DNA of 44,184 nucleotides from Planctomycetaceae bacterium. GTDB lineage: Bacteria > Planctomycetota > Planctomycetia > Planctomycetales > Planctomycetaceae. The notes beneath the pieces are model-generated. The model was not told where the DNA came from, did no database searches, and saw nothing but the letters and a program-made list of their open reading frames with translations. This document shows, piece by piece, positions 1 to 8,606 of this stretch (positions are counted from its first letter, which is position 1; the number at the start of each line of letters is the position of its first letter). A program made the position numbers and the translations under genes. The stretch covers positions 1 to 44,184 of the forward strand of contig JAJDEJ010000052.1 in assembly GCA_029259815.1 (NCBI GenBank), read 5' to 3'.

Positions 1-308
1 GTCTCGTCAGGTCTGTCTGGCGCCTGCTCGCCAGTGAGGCGAGACTGATCGTTGAGGTCTTCGTAGCCCGCGGCAACGGCGAAGATTCGCTGGGCAATCA
101 TCCGCTGTTGCTCATGCCCCACGGAGATCGGATCGCGCGGGGCCGGCAGACACGCACTGATGGCCTCGCTCAGCCCGAGGCGTCGATCGACCTCCCGCAG
201 CAGCCGCAGCCCCGCAGCGGACGTCAGCCGCCCGCCCTCAAAATCCGCGACAAGTTCCCGTCGCGGCAGCCGTGAAAAAGTGATGGCCTGCGTGTGACAC
301 TCTGTCAC
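1..308 (-). mobile_element. IS1380-type transposase, 5' part (runs off left edge)
   Basis: Open reading frame of about 102 codons on the minus strand, cut by the window edge. It starts at a GTG (308) giving M-T-E-C-H-T-Q and then motifs typical of the N-terminus of IS1380-family DDE transposases: VADFEGGRLTSAAG (about residues 20-33), LREVDRRLGL, CLPAPRDP and QRIFAVAAGYEDLND (about residues 70-84). The family usually starts in just this way, which supports the GTG. The frame is open upstream to a stop, so TTG codons further out are possible but match nothing. After GYEDLND the visible residues do not follow what I recall of the family, so the copy may be divergent or broken; the rest lies outside the window. 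Confidence 0.75.
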
Positions 309-401
309 GCGATCGGTCCTGGATTCGATCGAGAGCAACGGTTGTTGTCCCCTTCCTTGACCGAATCTCAGGCCATCGCAAAATACTCAACACCAAGCAG
401 C

Positions 402-420
402 GGATGAAATATCCGGGCTA
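402..420. repeat. Possible terminal end of the IS1380-type element
   Basis: About 95 bp upstream of the transposase start lies CGGATGAAATATCCGGGC, in which CGGAT and ATCCG form a short palindrome around GAAAT. A GAAATATCCGGGC-like end just outside the transposase fits an IS1380 terminal inverted repeat, but the partner end is outside the window, so this is inference. The SDR gene ends at 427, only a few bases away. Confidence 0.4.
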
Positions 421-426
421 AGTGTC

Positions 427-1212
427 TCAGTCTCGCGACTCCACGTCACCCATCAGCTCGTGATTGATCTTCCGCATTCCCTTCAGCCACCGTTCATGGT
501 CGGACGCCCTGTTCTGGATGTACCGTCCCACTTCGGGATGTGGGAGGATCAGGAACCGTTTCTCTCGCAAGGCGGCGACCACATCTTCGGCCACCTTCTC
601 GGTGCTGACCGCTTGCTCACGCAGCAGGTCTGACAGAGGGTCGTCCCCTTTGATCATGTCGGTGTCGACCCCCTGCGGACAGAGACAAGCGACTTGAATG
701 CCCCGGTCTCCGTAGGTGATCGAGACCCACTCTGCAAACGCAACCGCAGCGTGCTTCGAGACTGCATATGAAGCGGACCCAATCGACGTCAGCAGTCCGG
801 CAGCCGACGCGGTGTGCATCAGACATCCCTCGCCCCGCTTGAGCATCGATGGGAGGACGGCCCTGGTCGAGTAGAGGTGAGAAGTGAAATTCACATCCAT
901 CACCCGTTGCCATTGCTCGTAGGACGAGTGAATGCCTCCGGGTGCGACGATCCCTGCATTGGCACAGAACAGGTCGACACGACCGTGTTGGTCCAATGTT
1001 TGATTGACCAGTCGCTGGACATCCTCTTCCACAGCAACGTCACACGTGACCGCTTGAGCCTCCAAGGCCTCGGCCGAGGCGACGATGTCAGACTCTGCTA
1101 AATCCGACATCACAATCGCTCGCGGCTGCTCCTTCGCAAACCGCTTGCACAAGCCAAGCCCAATGCCCCGTGCGGCCCCCGTCACGATGATGATTTTGTC
1201 CTTGAGCTCCAT
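427..1212 (-). CDS. SDR family NAD(P)-dependent oxidoreductase
   Basis: Short-chain dehydrogenase of 261 residues, the last gene of the leftward acyl-CoA cluster. The nucleotide-binding motif TGAARGIG is at residues 11-18, NAG at 85-87, and the catalytic triad is Ser136, Tyr149, Lys153 (YAVSK). An acidic residue (SDL) ends beta-strand 2, which usually favours NAD(H). Start: the frame is open to 1329, but the 39 extra codons read through a palindromic intergenic repeat (1249-1316), so the ATG at 1212 (MELKDKII) is chosen and gives the normal family length. Position after two acyl-CoA dehydrogenases suggests a hydroxyacyl or alcohol dehydrogenase step; the substrate cannot be read from the sequence. 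Confidence 0.88.
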   Translation of the reverse strand: MELKDKIIIVTGAARGIGLGLCKRFAKEQPRAIVMSDLAESDIVASAEALEAQAVTCDVAVEEDVQRLVNQTLDQHGRVDLFCANAGIVAPGGIHSSYEQWQRVMDVNFTSHLYSTRAVLPSMLKRGEGCLMHTASAAGLLTSIGSASYAVSKHAAVAFAEWVSITYGDRGIQVACLCPQGVDTDMIKGDDPLSDLLREQAVSTEKVAEDVVAALREKRFLILPHPEVGRYIQNRASDHERWLKGMRKINHELMGDVESRD

Positions 1213-1248
1213 GACGTGCCTCACTGTGCAACGGAGACATCTACCTCC

Positions 1249-1316
1249 GTTGCTAAACTCGCAAGAGTTCAGGATCCAGCGTGAATTGCCGAGGCTGAAT
1301 TCTTGCGAATCCAGCG
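1249..1316. repeat. Palindromic intergenic repeat, TTCGCAAGAA family, copy 1
   Basis: Inverted repeat with arms ACTCGCAAGAGTTCAG (1257-1272) and, read on the minus strand, ATTCGCAAGAATTCAG (1309-1294), joined by about 20 bp and flanked by further partial pairing. The same arms recur at 41714-41790. It sits between the SDR start codon (1212) and the upstream dehydrogenase stop (1330). It could form a hairpin in the transcript; no U-tract is present. Confidence 0.75.
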
Positions 1317-1329
1317 ACAGTAATATCAC

Positions 1330-2448
1330 TCATGCAGCGTCGATTGCGATCAGGGCGACGTGCTCGCGGTGGAAGGTCGAGTCGCCGAAGAGGAACTCGT
1401 TGGCCTTGTTCCGCTTGTAGAACATGTGCAGGTCATGCTCCCAGGTGAAGCCGATGCCGCCGTGGACCTGGACCGCGTTGCCGCCTACCTTCTGAGCCGA
1501 GTCTGCACAGAAGAGCTTGGCGATGGAGACGGCACGGTCCGCGTCGTCGGTGCTCTCCGACAAGGCCCACGCAGCGTACAGGGCGGCCGAGCGGCTGCTC
1601 TCGGTCGCGAGAAGCATGTCGGCACACTTGTGTTGGACCGCCTGAAAAGAGCCGATGATCTGATCGAACTGCTTCCGGGTGCGGGCATACTCGACGGTCG
1701 TTTCCAGCATCCACTGCATCGAGCCGACCAACTCCGCACAGACGGCGACGTTCCCCACCTGCTGACTTTCAGTGAGTGCCCGTTTCGCGTCGTCACCAAT
1801 GGCGAGGACGGTGCCGGGCACGTTTTCGAATTTGACCTCGTACAACTTGCGAGTCGCATCGATGCCGGGTGTTGCCTTGATGCTGACGCCGTCAGCTGAG
1901 GTCTCGATCAACGCGAGAGTGAGCCCCTTATCGCCACGGGCGGCAACGATCATGATATCAGCGACCGCAGCATCGCCGACGAGTTGTTTGCTGCCGCTCA
2001 GGAGCACGCCGTCACCCGACTCGTTCGCTTTGATGGTGGAGTATTCTTCGGCGGCCCAGCCGGATTCTTCCTCGAAGCAGGCGACGGTCGCGATCTTCGA
2101 GCCTTCGCAAAGATCGGCCAGATATTTCTTGGCTGCTGCCTCGTGGCCGCTCTTGGAGATCAATGTGGCGGCCCATGTTGTCGAGAGAAAGGGGCCGGGC
2201 AGACAGGCACGTCCCAGCTCTTCAGCGACAACCGCGAGATCTACCAGTGCGAGGCCGAGACCCCCGAGGTCTTCTGAGAGGTGCAGGCCGATCCATCCCT
2301 GATCGGCGATGCCCTGCCACAGCTCAGGATCTTGAGCCGTGTCAGTCTCCATGATCTCACGGACCTTTTCGAGCGGGCACTGTCGCTGACAGAACTCGCG
2401 GACCGACTGCTGGAGCATCTTCTGGGGTTTGGAAAGATCGTAGTCCAT
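1330..2448 (-). CDS. Acyl-CoA dehydrogenase, small-subunit-like (PimD type)
   Basis: Acyl-CoA dehydrogenase family protein of 372 residues: N-terminal helical domain, a middle beta domain that is shorter and less conserved than usual (about 120-210), and a C-terminal helical domain containing YARTRKQFDQIIGSFQAVQH (about 255-274) and VQVHGGIGFTWEHDLHMFYKR (about 325-345). The family catalytic glutamate position near the C-terminus (YEGT in MCAD) reads FGDST here, so it lacks that base. This resembles PimD-like small subunits and the non-catalytic partners of heteromeric dehydrogenases. It lies 91 bp downstream of another dehydrogenase of different type (2540-3715), so the two may form a heteromer. 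The exact substrate is unknown. Confidence 0.9.
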   Translation of the reverse strand: MDYDLSKPQKMLQQSVREFCQRQCPLEKVREIMETDTAQDPELWQGIADQGWIGLHLSEDLGGLGLALVDLAVVAEELGRACLPGPFLSTTWAATLISKSGHEAAAKKYLADLCEGSKIATVACFEEESGWAAEEYSTIKANESGDGVLLSGSKQLVGDAAVADIMIVAARGDKGLTLALIETSADGVSIKATPGIDATRKLYEVKFENVPGTVLAIGDDAKRALTESQQVGNVAVCAELVGSMQWMLETTVEYARTRKQFDQIIGSFQAVQHKCADMLLATESSRSAALYAAWALSESTDDADRAVSIAKLFCADSAQKVGGNAVQVHGGIGFTWEHDLHMFYKRNKANEFLFGDSTFHREHVALIAIDAA

Positions 2449-2539
2449 GATGGATACCTTTGTTTCTTGTCGCTTGTATCAGGTGATGTCGTCTTCTGGC
2501 ATTCATGTCATCACGCGGAGCGTGATGACCACTTTGGCC

Positions 2540-3715
2540 TCAGTAGCTCTTGGGCAGACCGAGCACGCGTTCTGCGAGGATGCAGCGTTGGATCTCGCTC
2601 GTTCCGCCTTCGATGGTGCTTCCTTTCGAACGGAGGTAGCGGTAGACCCATTCGCCTCCGTCAAAATCCTTCAGTTGACTCACGTCGCCCAGGATCTCCA
2701 TTGAGGCTTGTGACAGCCGTTGGTACATCTCGCTCCAGTAGATCTTGAGCATCGACCCTTCGGGCCCTGGCGTCGAGTCCTTCTCCATGCGGCTGAGGGC
2801 CCGGGCGATGTTGAGGCGATACACTTCCAGGTCCGCGACCGCCTGACCGATCTTCTGGCGTTTGAGCGGGCATTCAGAGAGCAACTTTCCGTTCCGCTTG
2901 CGAGTGCGGGCATGCTCGATCAGTCCGTCAACAGCCTGATCGAAGAAAGTAAACATGCTCGAACCGAGGTTAGTCCGCTCGTTCATCAGGGCGGTGATGC
3001 AGATCTTCCAGCCTTGATTGAGCGGGCCCAGCTGATTGGCCACCGGCACACGCATGTCGGAAAAGAACAACTCGTTAAAGCCCGAGTCACCCGACATCTG
3101 ACGCAGCGGCTTGCGAGTGATGCCCTGCGATTTCATGTCGACCAACAAGGCCGTGATGCCCTTGTGCTTCGGCACGTCGAAGTCCGTCCGCACAAGCAGA
3201 AAACACAGGTCCGAGCCTTGCGCGAAGCTCGTCCAGATCTTCTGGCCGTTGACGACCCATTCATCGCCATCGAGAACGGCTTTCGTTCCCAACGCGGCGA
3301 CGTCACTCCCTGCATTTGGCTCGGAGAAGCCCTGACACCAGACGTCCTCGCCCGAAAGGATGCGCGGCAGGTACTTCGCTTTTTGCTCTTCCGTGCCGGC
3401 GACGATGATCGTCGGTCCGACGAGTCCCTCACCGATGACACCCAGATGTTCGGGGGCACCTGCGGCAATGGTCTCTTGCAGGAAGATCGATTGCTGGATG
3501 GGAGTGGCTCCGCGACCGCCAAACTCTGTCGGCCATGAAACGCCGGCCCACCCGCCGTCGAACAGTTTTTTTTGCCAGTCGCGAAGGTATTGCCAGTAAC
3601 CGTCGGAGTCTTCTCCACCGCGCTGGCCGTCATATTCTTCGGGCACATTCTCCTTGAGCCAGGCTCTCAACTCATCGCGAAAGGATTGTTCGTCAGGGGT
3701 CAGATTCAGGTCCAT
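2540..3715 (-). CDS. Acyl-CoA dehydrogenase, large-subunit-like
   Basis: Acyl-CoA dehydrogenase of 391 residues. Visible family blocks: WLKENVPEEYDG and WPTEFGGRGATPIQQ in the N-terminal domain, CQGFSEPNAGSDVAALGTKA (about 132-151), VNGQKIWTSFAQGSDLCFLLVRTD (middle domain), and the C-terminal STIEGGTSEIQRCILAERVLGLP (366-388). The stretch EGGTSEIQR differs from MCAD YEGT: the catalytic glutamate position holds Gly, although an adjacent Glu369 is present. In IVD/LCAD-like enzymes the base comes from an earlier helix, so activity is not excluded. It belongs to the leftward operon after the ETF:quinone oxidoreductase, with a 175-bp gap holding a short tandem repeat. Oxidation of an acyl-CoA with transfer of electrons to the linked ETF is expected. 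Confidence 0.92.
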   Translation of the reverse strand: MDLNLTPDEQSFRDELRAWLKENVPEEYDGQRGGEDSDGYWQYLRDWQKKLFDGGWAGVSWPTEFGGRGATPIQQSIFLQETIAAGAPEHLGVIGEGLVGPTIIVAGTEEQKAKYLPRILSGEDVWCQGFSEPNAGSDVAALGTKAVLDGDEWVVNGQKIWTSFAQGSDLCFLLVRTDFDVPKHKGITALLVDMKSQGITRKPLRQMSGDSGFNELFFSDMRVPVANQLGPLNQGWKICITALMNERTNLGSSMFTFFDQAVDGLIEHARTRKRNGKLLSECPLKRQKIGQAVADLEVYRLNIARALSRMEKDSTPGPEGSMLKIYWSEMYQRLSQASMEILGDVSQLKDFDGGEWVYRYLRSKGSTIEGGTSEIQRCILAERVLGLPKSY

Positions 3716-3826
3716 AGGTCTACCTAGCAGTCAGAAAAATTGTTCAGTGTGATTTGGTTGATAACTCGAATGTCGAAGCACAAGGGCGGTGATGCTTCGA
3801 TTCTCCTGAGCATGTTGTCTGGTTCT

Positions 3827-3870
3827 TTTCGGATTTCGGCCTTCGGACTTCGGACTTCGGACTTCCTTCG
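3827..3870. repeat. Short tandem repeat, CTTCGGA heptamer
   Basis: About five imperfect copies of a 7-bp unit (TTCGGAT, TTCGGCC, TTCGGAC x3) lie in the 175-bp gap between the two genes ending at 3891 and starting at 3715 on the minus strand. It is a simple-sequence tract with no evident coding role. Confidence 0.8.
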
Positions 3871-3890
3871 TCATTCTGGTTTCGAGTTCG

Positions 3891-5942
3891 TCATTTCCCC
3901 TCCAAGGCTTCCCACATCACCTCCGCGACATCCTTCACGGCCATCTCTCGGTCACCCTTCACGGCATTGATGCCGTCCTCCATCATGGTGGTGCAGAAGG
4001 GGCAGCCGACTGCGACAGTGTCAGCATCGGTCGCAAGTGCTTGTTTGGCACGCTCCTGATTCACACGCTGGTCGGCCGGTTCATCGACAAAACTCATGCC
4101 GCCCCCGCCGCCACAACAAAAGCTCTGCCGTCCGTGCTTCTCCATCTCAACGAGCGGTTGCTGAGAGACTTCCTTCAAGAGTTTGCGGGGCGCGTCTGTG
4201 ATGCCGTTGTGCCTACCGAGATAGCACGGATCATGGAAGGCGATCTTCTCAGTCGCCTGGGCATCGAGTTTTAAATGTCCCTCGCCGATGAGCCTGGCGA
4301 GGTATGTCGTGTGATGCATGACCTCGAAGTTGCCGCCCAGTTTCGGGTACTCGTTGCGAAAGGTGTTGAAGCAGTGCGGACAGGACGTCAATACATTCTT
4401 GATGTTGTGGGTCTTGAGCGTCTCGATGTTTTGGGTGGCCAGCGTCTCGAACAGGAACTCATTGCCGATGCGACGCGCGGGGTCGCCCGTGCATGTCTCC
4501 TCGCGACCGAGGATCGCGAAATTGACGTTGGCCTTTTTGAGGAGATTGGCCAGTGCGCGGGTGGACTTCTGATTGCGGTCAACCAGTGCGCCACCACAGC
4601 CGACCCACAGCAGCACTTCGGGGGCTTCGACGTCTTCGATCAACGGGACGTCCATTCCTGCGGCCCAGTCAACGCGAGAGAGTTGTGTCCCTTTGAAGGG
4701 ATGGCCGCGTTCTTCGAGCGAGCTAATCGCGTCCTGCATCTGTTGAGGGAACTCAGCTTGCTCCATCACCTGGAATCGACGCATGTCGACGATCTTCGGT
4801 AATTGCTCAATCGAGACAGGGCATATCTCCACGCAAGCCGCACACGTTGTGCACTCGAAAAGAGCATCAGAGGAAAGGTTGTCCGTCGCACCGATGATGG
4901 GGAAAGCCGGGTCATACTCATCGGGTTGTTGACCGTCGGCTTTGCCCGTCAGCGATGCAAGATCACTGCGATCGAGCAGTCCCTGCATGTCGAGGATGAT
5001 GTCTCGCGGCGAGAGTTGCTTACCGACAGTGTTCGCTGGACAGACACTTGTGCATCGACCGCATTCCGTGCAAGCATCGAGATCCAGGAGATCCTTCCAA
5101 GTGAACTGCTCCAGACTGTTGATGCCAAATGACTGGGCGCTCTCGAAGTCAATCTGCTTAAGCGTCCCACCCCCGTGATCAAGATCGGCCGTATAGATAT
5201 TGAGCGGTGCAGTCAGGACGTGCAGTAGTTTGGTGTACGGGGCCCATGCGATGAGTCCGAACACGATGACCAGGTGGAACCACCACGTGAACAGATGCAG
5301 AGTCTTAAGCGTGCCTACACCTGCAACGGCGAGTGACGCCTTCGAGACGATGATGCCCGCTGGCGACCAAATCCCCCAAGGATCGTTCGTCACTGCGATC
5401 CGCCAGCCTTCGAGCAGATACCCCGTGCCCATAATCACAAACAGCAGGACAAGCAGCCATGTCGACTCATCGGTGTACACAAGCTTCTTGGGCCGCAGCA
5501 CCCAACGCCTGACCGCGAGCACGGCAACGCCGAGCATCGCCAATACGCCCAGCACATCGACAAACAATGACTGGAAGTACAGATAGAACCTCCCCTTCAT
5601 GATTTCGATGCCGAAGTCGTGTTGAATGAGCACGACTGTCGTTGCGATCGTAAGGGTGATCATGCCCCAAAACAGCATGAAGTGAAATACGCCTGCAAAG
5701 CGATCCCGGAGGGTTGCCTGTTGGAGCAACACGTGATTGATGACCCGCATGATGCGCTCGGCTGGTCGATCGAACCGGGCTGCCGGTTGACCAGATCTCC
5801 ACTTCTGCACCTGCTTGTACACACCGTACCCGGCGATGAGCATCGTCGGCACGAGCAATACGTACATCACCCACGAATGGCTGATATTCCACATCACTTC
5901 GCGTGTTGCGTCGGCAGCGTTGAGGGCAGCAAGCAAGGTCAT
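3891..5942 (-). CDS. Membrane Fe-S ETF:quinone oxidoreductase (HdrD/EtfD-like)
   Basis: Protein of 683 residues with three parts. The N-terminus has about five membrane segments (roughly 22-42, 84-106, 122-145, 160-178, 213-236) and resembles a NarI/DUF3483-like cytochrome b module. The centre has two 4Fe-4S motifs: Cys291, 294, 297, 301 and Cys364, 367, 370, 374. The C-terminus has two CCG (HdrD-type cysteine-rich) domains, with motifs SCPHC, HDPCYLG, FCCGGGGG and GCPFC. This is the architecture of the Fe-S ETF-linked oxidoreductases such as mycobacterial EtfD, which pass electrons from ETF to the quinone pool. Its start overlaps the stop of etfA by 4 bp (ATGA), so translation is probably coupled and ETF is the likely partner. 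It replaces the usual flavoprotein ETF-QO, which is not seen here. Confidence 0.9.
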   Translation of the reverse strand: MTLLAALNAADATREVMWNISHSWVMYVLLVPTMLIAGYGVYKQVQKWRSGQPAARFDRPAERIMRVINHVLLQQATLRDRFAGVFHFMLFWGMITLTIATTVVLIQHDFGIEIMKGRFYLYFQSLFVDVLGVLAMLGVAVLAVRRWVLRPKKLVYTDESTWLLVLLFVIMGTGYLLEGWRIAVTNDPWGIWSPAGIIVSKASLAVAGVGTLKTLHLFTWWFHLVIVFGLIAWAPYTKLLHVLTAPLNIYTADLDHGGGTLKQIDFESAQSFGINSLEQFTWKDLLDLDACTECGRCTSVCPANTVGKQLSPRDIILDMQGLLDRSDLASLTGKADGQQPDEYDPAFPIIGATDNLSSDALFECTTCAACVEICPVSIEQLPKIVDMRRFQVMEQAEFPQQMQDAISSLEERGHPFKGTQLSRVDWAAGMDVPLIEDVEAPEVLLWVGCGGALVDRNQKSTRALANLLKKANVNFAILGREETCTGDPARRIGNEFLFETLATQNIETLKTHNIKNVLTSCPHCFNTFRNEYPKLGGNFEVMHHTTYLARLIGEGHLKLDAQATEKIAFHDPCYLGRHNGITDAPRKLLKEVSQQPLVEMEKHGRQSFCCGGGGGMSFVDEPADQRVNQERAKQALATDADTVAVGCPFCTTMMEDGINAVKGDREMAVKDVAEVMWEALEGK

Positions 5943-6910
5943 GAGAGCAGTGCTTTCAGCCTCTCCGTCAGCGGGCCGACTACCGCTTTGTAGTCCTCAA
6001 CGAGACCGAACTGACAGTGCTTGAAGATCGGGGCGTCTGAATCCGTATTGATGGCCGTGACCACCTTGGCATCCGCGATGCCCATGAGGTGCTGACTCGC
6101 CCCAGAGATGGCAATGGCAACGTACAACTCGGGGGCGACCTTTTTCCCAGTCTGACCGACCTGCCAGTGTGGAGGCACCCAGCCGGCATCACAGGCTGCA
6201 CGGGACGCGGCCTGCTGTGCGTTCATGGTCTCAGCCAGTGACTTGAGTTCCTCGAACGGTTCGGACCCACCGAGTCCACGTCCGCCAGCGACGATGACCA
6301 TTGCATCCTCCAGTCGCACAGTGCCGCTCGACTCTTCGTGTCGCTCGACAATTTTTGTGGCATCGACGTGTTTCGCAGCGTCACCGGACAACTCGACCGT
6401 TCGCTTCTCGATGGAGCCAGACGAATCTCGCGGCGCTGCGGGGGCGAAGGAACGGGCACGGACCCAGACGACTGCGGGCGTCGATCGCAATTCGACGACC
6501 GCCATCGCTTTACCGCCATAGACGGATCGCGTGATCCGCAGGTTGTCATTCTCCAGCGTGAGCGATTGAGCATCACCCGCTGACACTCCGCCCAGGCGAC
6601 CGGCCAATCTTGGTGTCAGTTCCTGACTGTAGGTGTCTCCCGCCATGAGGACGATGTCAGGATTCAGATCGGAGCAGACGGTCTGCAGGACGCCGAGCAC
6701 CAGTTCGGGTTGATACTCGTTGAGGCCAACTGCCTCGGCGACGATGACCGCATCGGCTTGATTGGCAAGTGACGCTGTCGTGTCGTCTTCAGCCGTTCCT
6801 GTGACGATGACTGTGAGCTGTCCCTTAAGCCCGCGGGCGGAGGCGAGGAGGCCAGCCGTCGATTTATCAAACTGTGCCCCGGGCATCAGGCAGACAACAA
6901 TGTTTTTCAC
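5939..6910 (-). CDS. etfA: Electron transfer flavoprotein, alpha subunit
   Basis: EtfA of 323 residues, the FAD-carrying subunit that accepts electrons from acyl-CoA dehydrogenases. The C-terminal FAD domain is clear: VIVAGGRGLGG, a stretch with VGQTGKKVAPELYVAIAISG followed by ASQHLMGI, and INTDSDAPIFKHCQFGLVED near the C-terminus. Length is normal for the family. It follows etfB after 105 bp and overlaps the downstream Fe-S quinone oxidoreductase by 4 bp. Together these three genes form a complete path from acyl-CoA dehydrogenases to the membrane. Confidence 0.96.
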   Translation of the reverse strand: MKNIVVCLMPGAQFDKSTAGLLASARGLKGQLTVIVTGTAEDDTTASLANQADAVIVAEAVGLNEYQPELVLGVLQTVCSDLNPDIVLMAGDTYSQELTPRLAGRLGGVSAGDAQSLTLENDNLRITRSVYGGKAMAVVELRSTPAVVWVRARSFAPAAPRDSSGSIEKRTVELSGDAAKHVDATKIVERHEESSGTVRLEDAMVIVAGGRGLGGSEPFEELKSLAETMNAQQAASRAACDAGWVPPHWQVGQTGKKVAPELYVAIAISGASQHLMGIADAKVVTAINTDSDAPIFKHCQFGLVEDYKAVVGPLTERLKALLS

Positions 6911-7015
6911 GAATTGACTCCGGTGTCCGTCTAACGATTGGTTTGGAGGGGGACGAATTCAGGGTGATGCGTCCATGACGACAGCATCTGAATTGGCTGG
7001 AGTGGATCAGACGAG

Positions 7016-7819
7016 TCAAGCACTTTGGACGATACCTGCCAACCGCTTCGCGAATTCGTCAATCTTGTCGTCGAGCGAGTCGCCTTCGATGAATTCGCAG
7101 TCTGTCTTCTTTTCGGGGATGAACAAATCGATAACGTCGAGGGCATCGCCGGTCGTCTTCAAATCTTCGTCGGTTAGATCGATATCGGACAGCTTCCAGT
7201 TGGTCACCGGTTTGCGAGCGGACATCATGATGTCGCGGGTCTTGGGAATGCGGGGGACGTTCTCTTCGTGATTGGAGATGGTGACGACCAATGGCAATTT
7301 AACCTCGACCTTTTCCCAACCCAACTCGGTCTGTCGCCGCAGGGTCACACCATCGCCGGAGGCTTCGATGTGATCAACAAACGTCACACAGGGGAGCCCG
7401 AGTCGTTCAGCGAGCAGACCGCCCGTCTGTCCGGCTCCCCAGTCACCCGCTTCGCGTCCGACCATGATGATGTCGAACTCGCCCAACTTCTTGATCGCCG
7501 CAGCAAGCACGAGAGCTGTCGTCGCCGAGTTGCGGTACGCCGTTGAATCGTCCTCGACGAGGCAAGCTTCGTCGGCCTTGAGAGCGAGCGCTTTTCGCAG
7601 AGAGTCTTCTGCACTCGCAGGTCCGAACGCCAGTGCTGCGATTTCGCCTTCCGACCGTTCGCGGAGTTGCAGAGCCGATTCGAGTGCGTTCTCGCAGAAG
7701 ATGTTTGTCACCAGATTGGCTGAGCCTTGGACAGCCTGGCGAGAGTCACGGTTGATTGTGAAGTCGCGTGGTGGAATTTCCGGATCCAGAATCTGTTTCA
7801 AACAAACCAAAGTCTTCAC
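7016..7819 (-). CDS. etfB: Electron transfer flavoprotein, beta subunit
   Basis: EtfB of 267 residues. It begins MKTLVCLKQILDPEIPP, typical of the family, and carries the nucleotide-binding loop VGREAGDWGAGQTGGLLAER (about 120-139) and the signature VTISNHEENVPRIPKTRDIM near 190-210. It heterodimerises with EtfA (next gene downstream). The TetR regulator gene ends 75 bp upstream on the same strand, so regulator and electron carrier are probably cotranscribed. The C-terminal tail (about 215-267) is acidic and less conserved. Confidence 0.96.
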   Translation of the reverse strand: MKTLVCLKQILDPEIPPRDFTINRDSRQAVQGSANLVTNIFCENALESALQLRERSEGEIAALAFGPASAEDSLRKALALKADEACLVEDDSTAYRNSATTALVLAAAIKKLGEFDIIMVGREAGDWGAGQTGGLLAERLGLPCVTFVDHIEASGDGVTLRRQTELGWEKVEVKLPLVVTISNHEENVPRIPKTRDIMMSARKPVTNWKLSDIDLTDEDLKTTGDALDVIDLFIPEKKTDCEFIEGDSLDDKIDEFAKRLAGIVQSA

Positions 7820-7894
7820 GCGAGGTCATCCGTCTATGAATGTGTGTTTGTGGGGAGGGAAGTCACTGTCACGATTGGTCGCGAAGCTCAGCGA

Positions 7895-8512
7895 TTAATC
7901 CTTCAGTAACGCCTGATGCAGAAATCTCGAAACCTGGTCGGCAATCGCATTTGTTGGCAGTTCACGATCTGGTTTGTACCACCGTGGAATTGCAAGGATG
8001 GTCGTGAACATATTGAGCGCTGCGATCTCAGGGTCCAAGTCGTTGAGACGACCAATGGATTTCAGTTCATGGAGTGTTTTGCGGGCCAAAGCAAGGAATC
8101 GCCGTTTCCGCTCGATGATTTCCGTCCGCTGTTCAGGTGAGAGTGCGTTCACTTCTTCCGACAAGATCGCCATCGAACCGCCATCATCCACCACTGTCAT
8201 GATGTGATCGTGAATGATCATTTGGAGACGTTCTTCCGGATTGTCGATTTCGCTGCATTTCCGGGCGTTTTCCTCGACCAGGGACATTGCGTAATCGATG
8301 ATGCGGTACAGCAAATCCTGTTTACCAGAGGTGTAGTAATACAAGCCAGCCTTCGTGAGGTTGCAGGCAGCAGCGATGTCATTCATGCTCGCCGCGTCGT
8401 AGCCCTTCTCGCAGATGACTCGAGCTGCGGTCAGGCAAATCTCAGCAGTGCGATCTTCTGAAGGAGTGCTGGCAGAACTCTTACGTGTCGGGTTTGTGAT
8501 CTGCGCTGGCAC
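7895..8512 (-). CDS. TetR/AcrR-family transcriptional regulator
   Basis: Regulator of 205 residues. The N-terminal helix-turn-helix domain spans about 22-70, with AARVICEKGYDAASMNDIAA leading into CNLTKAGLYYYTSGKQDLLY. The C-terminal ligand domain is typical in length and not informative on the ligand. It is the first gene of the leftward etfBA-oxidoreductase-dehydrogenase operon and is divergent from the histidine phosphatase/ACAD/kinase genes. A palindrome in the shared intergenic region (8607-8626) is the obvious operator. By context it is a repressor of acyl-CoA catabolism, probably relieved by an acyl-CoA; this is inferred from FadR/PsrA-like precedent, not seen directly. Confidence 0.92.
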   Translation of the reverse strand: MPAQITNPTRKSSASTPSEDRTAEICLTAARVICEKGYDAASMNDIAAACNLTKAGLYYYTSGKQDLLYRIIDYAMSLVEENARKCSEIDNPEERLQMIIHDHIMTVVDDGGSMAILSEEVNALSPEQRTEIIERKRRFLALARKTLHELKSIGRLNDLDPEIAALNMFTTILAIPRWYKPDRELPTNAIADQVSRFLHQALLKD

Positions 8513-8606
8513 GGATTAGCTCCTGTAAGGATTTAACTTTAACAGCGTGACGTAGGTTGGACAGTTCGCTGCGGAATGACAAATATTAGCGCACTTACGA
8601 TTGCAC

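Noticed and set aside
1213..1329. N-terminal extension of the SDR to 1329
   Set aside because: The extra residues are the translation of a palindromic repeat; the ATG at 1212 starts the family sequence.
2720..3538. A 272-residue plus-strand frame opposite the large-subunit-like dehydrogenase
   Set aside because: Antisense shadow with no recognisable domain.
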